Of a DNA stretch of 64,000 nt, positions 46,001 to 54,581 are shown one piece after another. The stretch's first letter is position 1, and each line of letters starts with the position of its first letter. Made by a program: the position numbers and the translations under genes. The DNA comes from Flavobacteriales bacterium UBA6693 (GTDB lineage Bacteria > Bacteroidota > Bacteroidia > Flavobacteriales > Weeksellaceae): NCBI GenBank assembly GCA_002454815.1, contig DKJL01000010.1:62001-126000 (forward strand), written 5' to 3'. The notes below the pieces were generated by a model. It saw only the letters and a list, made by a program, of their open reading frames with translations, was not told where the DNA came from and made no database searches.

Positions 46001-49000
46001 ATTGGGAATCGTTTGATCGGTTCCTTTAAATTCAATGATGTTCGGAATTAAGGTGGTAAACATAGTGCCGTTGTTAGTTAAGGTGCCGGCAATGCTCATG
46101 TAATTTCCTTCCAAAGCACGAATACCTGCGCCCGTTGGAACAGTTAAATTATTGAAAGTAGTAGTACCTGAGATAGTTGCATCAGGATTGTTAAAAATTA
46201 CCGTTCCATTCCCCGGATTAAATGTTCCGTTATTCTGCCAGGCTCCAGCACCATCAAATACATTTAGTTCTGAATTTTCAGGCGTGTTTACAACAGCCCC
46301 TGCCTCAATGGTAATTGCCTTTACACTTGCAGTAGCATCAATTGTTGGATAGCGCTTCGCCCCCGTCGAAACATTTGGAATTAATACCTTAGTAGTTGCT
46401 GATGGAACTCCCTGAGGAGACCAGTTCGCTGCGGTAATCCAGGAAGTGCTTTCTGCTCCAGTCCAGGTCAGATCCGAAACGGCACCTTCATCTAATGAAA
46501 TATACACTTGACCGAAGGTATCTTTAAAATATAAACTAATGTCAGCGTTGGCAATTTCTACCCAGTTTTTTGTCGTGTTATTATTTGATCGTCCCTGGTC
46601 AAAAGTTTTTAGTGGTGAAACCGTATGTGCCCAGAAAACCAATTTGGTTTCGTTGTTACCGTTCAATTCGGTATCCAAATAATGCTGACGAATAATTGCT
46701 TTTGTACCGTCCGCATCTGCTTGAATAATATCAAACTGACGTAGAATTGCTCCTTCCTTCCAAGCAGGAGCAGCACCAAGTGTTAGTTTTGCACTCATCG
46801 CTGACGGCAACTTGATACCACCACCGGGAAAAATAATGGAGGAATTAGGATGACCAAAAGTGTACAGTTTGTTGGTCACGAGCTGATAATTTCTTCTTAT
46901 AATGCCGCTGACTTCCCCAATACCGGTATTTGTTCCGTTTTCGCCCATATCCAGCGTGAACGTGCCCATATGCAAACTTCCCTTGGTAGCACTCGCATTG
47001 GCTACCGGTAAATTTAATTCTCCATTTACAGTAACATCTGCATTCGCCGTTGTCCCAGCATCAGAAGATAATTTTAAGTTGTTATAAGTTCCGGCGACAA
47101 GTGTTTGAGCGGCAGATGCTGCATTGAAATGCAATACGCCGGTTCCAGACCACGTTTTACCAGATGCAAAAGGGGTTGCTGTTGTATTTTGTGTTTGAAT
47201 TATTCCATTGTTCTGAATAGCAGTTAGATTCCCGGATAATGTCGATGTTCCTAAATTCAATATTTGCTGCTCATCTACCGCTAAAAGGTCGTTTACCGCA
47301 AAGTTATTTAATGCGCTAACGGTATTAGGCCGTGCTCCAATCAGACTGAACTGCTGTAAGACGTTGGTCGTTCCTACAGTGGTCTGATCAAAGCTTAAAC
47401 TTGGATTTTCAATTCCTCTTACCACCAATTTACTGGTTGTACCTCCGGTCAGACCATTTGAACTGGTATTGACTACCTTTCCGGCGATGGTCAACGTTTT
47501 ATCTTTAATTGCTAATTTGCCACCGTTAAAAACAAGGTTGTTTTGCACTGACAGATCACTGGATAAACTGGCGTTTCCGGCAAGGACGAAATCTTCAGCA
47601 ATGCCATCAAAAGCTGCGAAAGTGGTCGTAGGATTTGCAATCACTTCAATATCATCAATGGCGAATTCATCCTGTGCGGCCGTTGCGACCGGAGTAGAAC
47701 CCCACCATCTTAAATTGTAATATTTATCCGCCGGGATATTTAAGCCCGTAAGTGTCACCACTCTGTAATACGCTTTCCAACCCGGAGTCAGATCTGCTGC
47801 TTCTTTAGAGACGACATCAACAGAAACGACGTCACTAAAAGTTGATGCAGTTTCCAGTTTATGAGAAAAACTAATCTTTGTGGACGAATTCTCCACATTT
47901 TTAACATAAACCTTGTATCCAATGTTTAATGAAGTAATTGCTGATGATGTTCTGTTATGCAGTCTTAGGGTAATATTTCCGGGATTAAAATCGGCGCCGC
48001 CAGGTTTGATTCCCAGTGTAAAATTCTCTGCCGTTCCCCCGACGTTGAACGCATAAATTCCGGTTTCCTCCACATCGCCCTCGGAAGTGCCATTTTCATA
48101 GCTACTTTCTTCGGGACTATTGCCACCAAAATTGACATCACCACTTTCAAAACCTTTAAACTGCCAAGAATCTGAGTCTAATTGTCCTGACTCAGCCACT
48201 TTTGCAATACCGGCTCCCTGAAATTCGCCAAGGTTGACACCATCGACGGTAGAATCAAAATCGATTTTATAACTGGTATTGGCGGCCTTTACCTGTAGCC
48301 CTGCGGGGCTGTTCAGCGTTAACTGGCTTCCAATTGCACCAGAAACACGATAATTTTCGGCATTTGCAGGTCCATTAAACTCAATTACAGATACATGATA
48401 AGTAGTTGCTGGATTTAAACCATTAACCGCAACCGAATTTCCACCACCTTTATATATTGCAAAATTATTTGTGCCAATTTCACTCCCCACGCCAAAAGTT
48501 GGATTAGCAATATAATTTGTTCCGTCTATTGGTAATGCATTTACTGCAGATGCTTCCCGAATTAAGACAATACGCTCCGAACCGTTTCCATTAGTCCAGT
48601 TAACGGTCATACTTGTAGAAGTAATATTGCTGAAATTTACCGCAGAGGCCGCATTCGTTGGTTCAAGTGCCAATACTTTTGCCGATACGGAAACTAATTT
48701 AGTAACGGCGCCTGCCGCACTATTGGTAATCGTTCCTGCATACACACCAGCAGATGCTGCTGCTTTTACCCGTACATTAATGGTAAGTGGCTGACCTGTT
48801 AACCCGCCACCCGTGTTGGGTAGCACTAACGAATTTGAATACGTCGTAGAAGTTCCAAGAGCTAGTTCAAAATTGGCTGGAGCGGTTACCGTTGCCCCAC
48901 CCGTTAAATTGTTCCCACTAATCGTATAAGTATCCTTTGCGGATGCTGTGCCTTCTATGGTATTAAAAATTGGAAGTGAGTTTTTCGACAACGTCAGTGT

Positions 49001-50089
49001 TGGCGCTCCCGAAGGCTCAATTTCAAATACTAAAGAATTAGAAAGAACTCCGTTATTTTTCACCTGCACATTTGCTGTTCCGGATAAAACTACATCTGAT
49101 GCCGGAATTACTGTGGTCAATTGTGTTGATGACACAAAAGTCGTTGGCCTATCTTGCCCATTCCACTGTACTTTACTGGTCGGCAAAAAACCTTTGCCCG
49201 CAACCGTCATCGTAAATGCTGCGCTTCCAGCAATTTTTGAATCGGGATCAATAGAAAAAATTTCTGGTTTTTGTACACTCACCGATATATTATCAAAAAA
49301 GGCCGTTTGATTTCGTGTGGTGGCCGCGCTCCAGTACCCACCCATCACCGTAAGGGGCTCATTCACAAAATCAGAGTGGATCAAGCTTTCCTGAAAAACA
49401 AGCGATCCTGTTTTTGGATCTTGAAATGCAGAACCGTCTTTTCTAAGATATAGCGTCCATCTATTATCAGCGGGGTTGTACTCGACCCGGACACTGGTAT
49501 ATTCTTTCCCAAAATCAGTATATCCATTCGCTCTGGAGGATAATTTGGTCGAAAAAGTTTTCAATCCGTTGGAATAGGCTACTAATCTAATTGGATCAGT
49601 TAACCCGGCATTACCCAATACCAATGCCCAGCCTTTTCCTGTGCTAACATTGGACCCCGGTGTTCCTGCCAAAATAAATGCAACGCCATACTGGCCGAAT
49701 TCAAATCCCCGGGGGTTTGTTCTTATTTGGCGCATATTAAAAGTCCAGGAAACAATTCCCGCATTTTGACTTAATATCGGATTATAAGTCGCCTCGAAAT
49801 TGGAGGTTGAGGTTGTTGCCGACACCCAGCCACTTGGATTACTGCTGCTTGTGGCATCATTGGTCAGCGTGAGCAATCCATCGTTGATGCGCGCTCCAAA
49901 ATCCTGGCCGCTTCGGGTCACGGTCCAGCGCGAGGTTCCTATTGAGCCACTTTGTGTAAATCCGGAGTTTTGTGGCGTGCCGGGTGCATTAAAGTTTTCA
50001 CTGAAAACATTTTGTTGAGCATTTACCGGAATGAAAGCAAAAAATACTGTAATAAAATAGACGAATGCAGAGAAGAAAGATTTAATCAT
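43085..50089 (-). CDS. Giant mosaic secreted surface protein with T9SS type A sorting domain
   Basis: 2334 aa. Signal peptide MIKSFFSAFVYFITVFFAF to about residue 24. Residues about 28-265 look like a lectin/LamG jelly roll (VFSENFNAPGTPQNSGF, FDNISVSV). An IPT/TIG-like domain lies at about 275-360 (TMTVAGKGFLPTSKVQWNG), then a domain around 365-475, and a fibronectin III-like domain at about 484-600 (STSMTVNWTNGNGSERI). Long beta-rich, gap-separated repeats continue to about 1750, with Ig-like units and EFCEGSDAVLTAEI after them. The RLDYTMWGSPVTG module sits near 1900 and the type A sorting domain at 2265-2334 (VFDMNGRLLNVVK, KTISKKLIN). Probably a giant adhesin; divergent from the 50834 PID protein. 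Confidence 0.9.
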   Translation of the reverse strand: MIKSFFSAFVYFITVFFAFIPVNAQQNVFSENFNAPGTPQNSGFTQSGSIGTSRWTVTRSGQDFGARINDGLLTLTNDATSSSNPSGWVSATTSTSNFEATYNPILSQNAGIVSWTFNMRQIRTNPRGFEFGQYGVAFILAGTPGSNVSTGKGWALVLGNAGLTDPIRLVAYSNGLKTFSTKLSSRANGYTDFGKEYTSVRVEYNPADNRWTLYLRKDGSAFQDPKTGSLVFQESLIHSDFVNEPLTVMGGYWSAATTRNQTAFFDNISVSVQKPEIFSIDPDSKIAGSAAFTMTVAGKGFLPTSKVQWNGQDRPTTFVSSTQLTTVIPASDVVLSGTANVQVKNNGVLSNSLVFEIEPSGAPTLTLSKNSLPIFNTIEGTASAKDTYTISGNNLTGGATVTAPANFELALGTSTTYSNSLVLPNTGGGLTGQPLTINVRVKAAASAGVYAGTITNSAAGAVTKLVSVSAKVLALEPTNAASAVNFSNITSTSMTVNWTNGNGSERIVLIREASAVNALPIDGTNYIANPTFGVGSEIGTNNFAIYKGGGNSVAVNGLNPATTYHVSVIEFNGPANAENYRVSGAIGSQLTLNSPAGLQVKAANTSYKIDFDSTVDGVNLGEFQGAGIAKVAESGQLDSDSWQFKGFESGDVNFGGNSPEESSYENGTSEGDVEETGIYAFNVGGTAENFTLGIKPGGADFNPGNITLRLHNRTSSAITSLNIGYKVYVKNVENSSTKISFSHKLETASTFSDVVSVDVVSKEAADLTPGWKAYYRVVTLTGLNIPADKYYNLRWWGSTPVATAAQDEFAIDDIEVIANPTTTFAAFDGIAEDFVLAGNASLSSDLSVQNNLVFNGGKLAIKDKTLTIAGKVVNTSSNGLTGGTTSKLVVRGIENPSLSFDQTTVGTTNVLQQFSLIGARPNTVSALNNFAVNDLLAVDEQQILNLGTSTLSGNLTAIQNNGIIQTQNTTATPFASGKTWSGTGVLHFNAASAAQTLVAGTYNNLKLSSDAGTTANADVTVNGELNLPVANASATKGSLHMGTFTLDMGENGTNTGIGEVSGIIRRNYQLVTNKLYTFGHPNSSIIFPGGGIKLPSAMSAKLTLGAAPAWKEGAILRQFDIIQADADGTKAIIRQHYLDTELNGNNETKLVFWAHTVSPLKTFDQGRSNNNTTKNWVEIANADISLYFKDTFGQVYISLDEGAVSDLTWTGAESTSWITAANWSPQGVPSATTKVLIPNVSTGAKRYPTIDATASVKAITIEAGAVVNTPENSELNVFDGAGAWQNNGTFNPGNGTVIFNNPDATISGTTTFNNLTVPTGAGIRALEGNYMSIAGTLTNNGTMFTTLIPNIIEFKGTDQTIPNVNGLDFGGYHHLKISGTGASFASTINTLNVRGDLTLNQTISFEGKTVNMAGVSDQIIGGTAATAFNNLIVNKETGAVILANDIKVSETLTLTKGNVVLGAHNLTLGSNPVEGTFGINTMIVADENGFVRRPFAGIGSYLFPIGELSGAPSYAPITVNVTAGTFSNAFVAVNGQNIKHPNNNSSQNYLRKYWNVTQTGITGAVATITGKYDNLDVLGAETEIAAAQLNGTFNVNSNPWIKFSPLANNTLVAENANLSSGQTSVFTGIKAGEFSVEVYGYGEFCEGSDAVLTAEIVGGDAPYTYIWSNGLPNSESVNVPTSTVGEITYTLTVRDANGLVAVDNNSPVKILPATVGGTVAAAEQTVCAGTIPTDLVLQDSEGKILYWQRSTQEDFADIANITKISNFTTTLSGAEMGPLYETTYFRAVLQNGDCASKFSTVAKVNINSTTWNGTSWNNGVPNASTSAVFEGNYNIAANINACSVTVKSGDITIPAGFSVTLYGALKVDGGSFTLESNTNLIQLTDAVNSGNITVKRNSSKLYRLDYTMWGSPVTGTQTLKAFSPKTVSNRFYTYSSATDLFNVIDPATNAFAAGKGYLIRMPDNHPSAVATEWTGAFTGIPTNGPVAVSLDPDGKGYNMIANPYPSVINADTFLNDNAAVLDGTLYFWRRRNAVPVGTEGTSAYYATYTVAGGTSVVPTAPSETSATPNGFIQVGQGFVARNKTGNPANVMFNNLMRTADNHDNQFFRTETNAERSRIWLNVSNKAGEFGQMLIAYMPTASNDLDRTDGKYMGDGSTALTSWLNDTRYIIQGRASFTPSDVVVLNFETVTAGNYTIAIDHVDGLFEGSQQVFLHDKFTGTVHDLKSSAYTFATEPGKFNSRFEIVYSNGVLAVADSTSDSNTIVLYRNENEVVVQSKKTIMESVEVFDMNGRLLNVVKNIRDTKVSLQTGRTNQVLIFKITTTDGKTISKKLIN

Positions 50090-50124
50090 AATCGGATTAT
50101 ATTGAGAAGTATATAATGAGCAGG

Positions 50125-50132
50125 CAAAATTA
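50125..50132 (-). promoter_or_regulatory. -7 promoter element TAATTTTG of the giant gene
   Basis: On the minus strand TAATTTTG matches TAnnTTTG, 35 bases before the start codon at 50089. No TTG occurs at the expected -33 distance. Confidence 0.5.
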
Positions 50133-50811
50133 GCGGTCTTTTTTGAATTGAGCCTACTTTAAGGTGTTAAAATTTTGTGTTCAGTGAAATGTCACCTTAT
50201 TTAAGTACTTGAAAAGTTTGCATTTAGATTCATCGTTGCTGCTGATCGTGGGTGAGCCGTGCGACTCCATCCCTCATTTGCTAACTCAGCGCGGGCCTTA
50301 GCATATATTCTAACCCGTTTTATTCTGTCCCGCGAACCTCAAAACCCGTCGGAACTATTTTATTTAATGTAAAGGCCAATAACTATGCATGCATGTTTGC
50401 GGTTCTAGGTATTTTTCGGGGTCCCACCGACTTTGCTTAACGTAAATGGAAAGTGAATATTGTTCCCGTTAGGCCTGAATGATAAACTGCCTTAAAAACT
50501 TATAGATTTGGCAGCCGTCATCAAGGCGCTGAAAGCGTACCATATTGATAGTTATAAACATTTAACAAATACGAGCCTTTCCGGCTACGGCGAAATGCGT
50601 ATTTATTATAGCAGCATAATCGTTCTATGTACGAGCTCGTCAAGCGTGAGTTGTTTTTTTTTATTTTAGAGCTTGGTAACTCCCTAAATCGCTATTGATC
50701 AGTCGATTGGTTATTGAATTTTAGAAGTAAAATTCATTTGTTCTGATGCAATATCCTCCGCTTTTTATCGGTGCGCAAAAGTGGCTCCGCATACGACCGT
50801 TGAAAATTTAC
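50133..50811. other. Intergenic region between divergent surface-protein genes
   Basis: About 680 bases between the giant adhesin gene (minus) and the small PID gene (plus), with promoter elements at both edges. I see no gene and no clear repeat of the 22-23 kb elements in it. It marks the right end of the block that separates pglCD from pglEF. Confidence 0.45.
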
Positions 50812-50819
50812 TATATTTG
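50812..50819 (+). promoter_or_regulatory. -7 promoter element TATATTTG of the third small PID protein
   Basis: TATATTTG is followed by CAAAAA and the ATG 14 bases on. The stretch CTATATTTGCAAAAA closely matches the one before the 23248 paralogue. No standard -33 TTG was found. Confidence 0.65.
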
Positions 50820-50833
50820 CAAAAAGATTTACA

Positions 50834-51094
50834 ATGAAGAATTTATGGATGGTCCTCCTTTTTTTTGGCGGGATCTTAGTAGGTTCGCAGCAGATCGATA
50901 ATAGATTTAGTAATGAATATGATCAATTAAGTACTGTTGCAGAACCTGAGCAGGGTCCCGGCACCGGAAGTGGTAGCGGTGATCTGGAAGGCGATGATGT
51001 TGTGGCTCCGATTGACAGTTATATCCTTCTGCTGGCACTGGTTGCCGTCGGAATGATCTTCTATTTTGCACGGAATAAAGCGGTATCTTCGTAA
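50834..51094 (+). CDS. Small secreted, membrane-anchored PID-motif protein (copy 3)
   Basis: 86 aa. Signal peptide KNLWMVLLFFGGILVGSQ, then IDNRF, an acidic glycine-rich linker (GPGTGSGSGDLEGDD), the motif APIDSY, a hydrophobic helix ILLLALVAVGMIFYF and a tail ARNKA. It stands about 745 bases from, and divergent to, the 2334-aa T9SS protein, the third such pairing in the window. The mature N-terminus with [ED]NRF and the PID-helix-basic end are the conserved parts. Function unknown. It is upstream of the pglE-like gene by 184 bases but probably not part of that unit. Confidence 0.75.
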   Translation: MKNLWMVLLFFGGILVGSQQIDNRFSNEYDQLSTVAEPEQGPGTGSGSGDLEGDDVVAPIDSYILLLALVAVGMIFYFARNKAVSS

Positions 51095-51278
51095 AAGGAT
51101 TTAACAATGAGCCGATCCTGTATTCTAAAGGTGTTGGCTTGGCAGAAATTTCTGTCTGCGGAAAACATCAGGGAAAAAGAAATGCCTTGTTATGCGCCGC
51201 ATTGTCTGGCGCAAGTTATTACCGAGTACGACTCATAATTATCAGGTTGTTATTCACTTATCTTTTAGATTATTTTAA

Positions 51279-52409
51279 ATGAAGAAAAAAGTATGGCTTT
51301 CGTCGCCACATATGGGCGGCGGTGAAATGAAATATATTGAGCAGGCATTTGAGGAGAACTGGATTGCGCCGCTTGGACCGAATGTGAACGGGCTGGAAAA
51401 GGATCTTGAAAAATATTTCGATGGTGAGGTACATGTCGCTGCCTTAAGTTCAGGTACCGCTGCACTTCATCTGTCGCTCATTATGCTGGGTGTAGAGCCC
51501 GGCGACTACGTCATTTGTCAGAGTCTTACTTTTTCCGCCTCTGCCAACCCGATCGCGTATATCGGTGCCCAGCCCCTCTTTGTGGGCAGCGAAGCTAAAA
51601 CCTGGAACCTCTGTCCGAAAGCGGTTGAGGCTGCGATTGAGTTTGGAATCTCAAAAGGAAAAAAACCGAAAGCGATCATCGCGGTGGATCTGTACGGAAT
51701 GCCTTACCAGGTAGAAGCCATCGCGGAACTCAGTCAACGTTACGGAATTCCTGTTATCGAAGACAGTGCCGAAGCTTTGGGAAGTACGTATAAGGGCCAC
51801 AAGTGCGGCACTTTTGGTGATTTGGGTGTCATCAGTTTTAACGGAAATAAAATCATCACTACCTCGGGTGGCGGCGCACTGACCCTGAAACACGTAGACT
51901 TTAAGAAAAAAGCAGTTTTCCTGTCTACGCAGGCCAAAGATGATGCCCCTCATTATGAGCACACGACGATTGGTTATAATTACCGAATGAGTAACGTCTG
52001 CGCAGGTGTTGGTCGTGGCCAGATGGAAGTCATCGACGAGCGCGTTGCGCAGCGGCGCGCCAATCACCGTTTCTACGCGGATCTTTTTGCCGGTCGTCCC
52101 GAAGTGCGTCTTCACGCAGAACCGAGCGAAGATTATTTTTCCAATCACTGGCTCAGTGTTATCAATATTGCTGACGCAAACAGAACAGAACTGAAACAGA
52201 TGATCCGCAGTTTTAAACAGGAAAACATCGAGACGCGCCCGATCTGGAAGCCGATGCATCTGCAGCCAGTCTTTAAAGACGCGCCTTATTTCGGTGATGA
52301 TTTAGCTGAAAATTTATTCGACACCGGCGTTTGCCTGCCGTCAGGTTCCAATCTTACCGATAACGACCGCGACCGCATCGCGGAAGTGCTGACACAGGTT
52401 TTTGCGTAG
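51279..52409 (+). CDS. pglE: PglE-like UDP-4-keto sugar aminotransferase (DegT family)
   Basis: 376 aa PLP enzyme. Begins WLSSPHMGGGEMKYIEQAF and NWIAPLGPNVNGLE, the N-terminal pattern of PglE. It has ALSSGTAALHLSL for the cofactor phosphate, VIEDSAEALGSTYKGHKCGT with the ring-binding aspartate (D162), and the Schiff-base lysine in SFNGNKIITTSGGG (K191). It would aminate UDP-4-keto-6-deoxy-GlcNAc made by the PglF-like enzyme encoded next. The next gene starts 81 bases later on the same strand. Its product is the expected substrate of the PglD-like acetyltransferase at 21 kb. Confidence 0.88.
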   Translation: MKKKVWLSSPHMGGGEMKYIEQAFEENWIAPLGPNVNGLEKDLEKYFDGEVHVAALSSGTAALHLSLIMLGVEPGDYVICQSLTFSASANPIAYIGAQPLFVGSEAKTWNLCPKAVEAAIEFGISKGKKPKAIIAVDLYGMPYQVEAIAELSQRYGIPVIEDSAEALGSTYKGHKCGTFGDLGVISFNGNKIITTSGGGALTLKHVDFKKKAVFLSTQAKDDAPHYEHTTIGYNYRMSNVCAGVGRGQMEVIDERVAQRRANHRFYADLFAGRPEVRLHAEPSEDYFSNHWLSVINIADANRTELKQMIRSFKQENIETRPIWKPMHLQPVFKDAPYFGDDLAENLFDTGVCLPSGSNLTDNDRDRIAEVLTQVFA

Positions 52410-52490
52410 ACAAAAGGTGTTTTCATCACTGAATTGTTTATTTTTGCCCAGACTTACCATGCTGAAGAGCTAACTATATAATAACCACTG

Positions 52491-54431
52491 ATGAGCTTCC
52501 GAAGAAAACTGCAGAAAAGAATTTACAGCGGCGACAATCTCGTAAGTTTAAATGATATCCGCTACCTGCCACGCTGGCTGATCCTGGTGATCGATGTCGG
52601 GTTTCTCGCCTTATCCATTTATTTTTCCTGTTACCTGATTGAGCAGCTGACCTTCGGTACAGAGCAGGTTTTCCCTTACCGCACGCTGATGTACGGTATC
52701 ATCATTGGCCTCGGCGTCTTTTACATGTTTGTTTACCGCACGTACGCGGGCATCATCCGGCACTCCACCTTTATCGACTTGTTTAAGCTTTTTCTGGCTA
52801 CATTTTCGACCACGGTTTCGGTGGGTATCGTCAGTTTTTCTTATCTAATTACAACCGGTACGCGACTCATTTATATGTCCGTACCCTTTTTAATCATCTT
52901 TTTTGCCTCGTCTTTCATTCTGCTTTTTCTTTTTCGACTGTCGGTAAAAGAGTTTTTCCATATCATCCGGGAGTTTCGCCGCAGCAGCGCACGAAAGCGT
53001 ATTCTGGTCTTGGGCATCGATCAGCAGTCGGTGGCGATGGCGCGGGCAGTGCTCGATAATCCCAACCTGCCTTATCATATTGCTGGTTTTGTGACGCAGC
53101 GTACCGATTCCAGCCGGGCGAGCCTCCTCGGCAAACCGATCTACAGTCGCGCACGCATTGAAAACAGTACGAAACAGGAGCTGTTTATCGATGGGGTTTT
53201 ATTAATGAAAGAAACGGTATCGAAGCAGGAAATGAACGAATGGGTTAATTTATTTCTTGAAAAGGATCTGCAGATCTATAAATCCCCGTCGGTGCAGAAA
53301 TTGCGCAGCGGCGAGCAGGACGGCAATATACGCTCCCTGCAGATCGAAGATTTGCTGAACCGTAAACCGATTAAAATTGAAAACGAAGATGTCAGAAAAC
53401 GGCATTATGACAAATCAATTCTGATCACTGGTGGCGCCGGTTCGATCGGCAGCGAAATTGTGCGCCAGGCCGCCCTCTTTGATCCTTCTTTAATTGTGAT
53501 CCTGGATCAGGCAGAAACACCGCTGTATGAAATTGAAATGGAGATGCGAGCGACCTATCCCCAGCAGGCATTTAAGTTTGTTTTGGCGGATATTTCCAAC
53601 CGGCACCGTATCGAGCGTTTGTTTCAAAAATATCAGTTTTCAGTCGTTTACCATGCCGCAGCCTATAAGCACGTTCCATTAATTGAGGAAAATCCGCACG
53701 AAGCAATTCTGGTCAATATTCTGGGAACTAAGAACCTGGCAACGCTGGCTTCTCAGTATAAAGTGAACCGGTTTGTAATGGTGTCCACCGATAAGGCGGT
53801 AAAACCGACCAACGTGATGGGGGCTTCCAAGCGTGCCGCCGAACTTTTTGTGCAGGCACTGCAAACGACCAAACACAACCAGACGAAATTTATCACCACC
53901 AGGTTTGGGAATGTATTGGGGTCGAACGGTTCGGTAATTCCACACTTTAAAAAACAGATCCAAAACGGCGGGCCGGTGACGATTACGCATCCTGATATCG
54001 TTCGGTATTTTATGACCATTCCGGAGGCGTGCGATCTCGTATTGCAGGCCGGGGCGATGGGCCACGGCGGTGAAATATTTGTTTTCGACATGGGAGAGCC
54101 GGTGAAGATCGTGGACCTCGCGGTGCGCATGATTAAACTTTCGGGGTTGGAACCGGAAGTAGATATTAAGATTATCTACACCGGTTTGCGTCCCGGTGAA
54201 AAACTGTACGAGGAACTGCTCAGCGATGACGCGAAAACATTGCCGACGCACCACGAAAAGATTATGGTTTCCAAAGATCCGACGACTGATTTTAACTCAA
54301 TCGACCGGTACATCAACCAAATCGTCCGTGCAGCCGTGCGGCGCGAAAAAGTGGAAGTAGTGCAGATTCTTAAAGATATTGTGCCCGAATTTAAAAGCAA
54401 CAATTCCATCTATGAGGTCTTGGACAAATAG
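52491..54431 (+). CDS. pglF: PglF-like membrane UDP-GlcNAc 4,6-dehydratase (CapD/WbpM family)
   Basis: 646 aa. The N-terminal part has about four membrane helices (for example WLILVIDVGFLALSIYFSC and YGIIIGLGVFYMFVY). A CoA-binding-like Rossmann region follows at about 160-270. The C-terminal SDR domain begins SILITGGAGSIGSEIVRQA (about 305-323) and contains VYHAAAYKHVPLIEENPHEA, STDKAVKPTNVMGASKRAAE and TTRFGNVLGSNGSVIPHF, all typical of the long PglF/WbpM dehydratases. It makes the 4-keto-6-deoxy sugar used by the PglE-like enzyme. It is the first committed step for diNAc-bacillosamine or a related first sugar. Confidence 0.92.
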   Translation: MSFRRKLQKRIYSGDNLVSLNDIRYLPRWLILVIDVGFLALSIYFSCYLIEQLTFGTEQVFPYRTLMYGIIIGLGVFYMFVYRTYAGIIRHSTFIDLFKLFLATFSTTVSVGIVSFSYLITTGTRLIYMSVPFLIIFFASSFILLFLFRLSVKEFFHIIREFRRSSARKRILVLGIDQQSVAMARAVLDNPNLPYHIAGFVTQRTDSSRASLLGKPIYSRARIENSTKQELFIDGVLLMKETVSKQEMNEWVNLFLEKDLQIYKSPSVQKLRSGEQDGNIRSLQIEDLLNRKPIKIENEDVRKRHYDKSILITGGAGSIGSEIVRQAALFDPSLIVILDQAETPLYEIEMEMRATYPQQAFKFVLADISNRHRIERLFQKYQFSVVYHAAAYKHVPLIEENPHEAILVNILGTKNLATLASQYKVNRFVMVSTDKAVKPTNVMGASKRAAELFVQALQTTKHNQTKFITTRFGNVLGSNGSVIPHFKKQIQNGGPVTITHPDIVRYFMTIPEACDLVLQAGAMGHGGEIFVFDMGEPVKIVDLAVRMIKLSGLEPEVDIKIIYTGLRPGEKLYEELLSDDAKTLPTHHEKIMVSKDPTTDFNSIDRYINQIVRAAVRREKVEVVQILKDIVPEFKSNNSIYEVLDK

Positions 54432-54573
54432 AGATCGTCATTGTTCCAGGTCTGAATTATTTTTAAACCGCCTTTTTTTTGTTCAGAAACCTTTTCCTCG
54501 TAAACCTTATTAATTTATATCATAAAATGTTCTTTTTTGTTGTTCGGCTGTTCCGATACATTAATTAGAATGG

Positions 54574-54581
54574 TATATTTG
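54574..54581 (+). promoter_or_regulatory. -7 promoter element TATATTTG of the export/legionaminic operon
   Basis: TATATTTG lies 18 bases before the ATG of the Wza-like gene; a canonical -33 TTG is not at the standard distance. All genes from 54600 to 63997 follow with gaps of at most 27 bases or overlaps, so this may drive the whole operon. Confidence 0.6.

Noticed and set aside
51651..52259. Minus-strand open frame of 202 codons over the pglE-like gene
   Set aside because: It is the antisense shadow of a clear DegT aminotransferase and shows no protein-like motif.
54460..54482. T-run after the pglF-like gene as terminator
   Set aside because: No stable hairpin precedes the T-run, so a rho-independent terminator is not supported.
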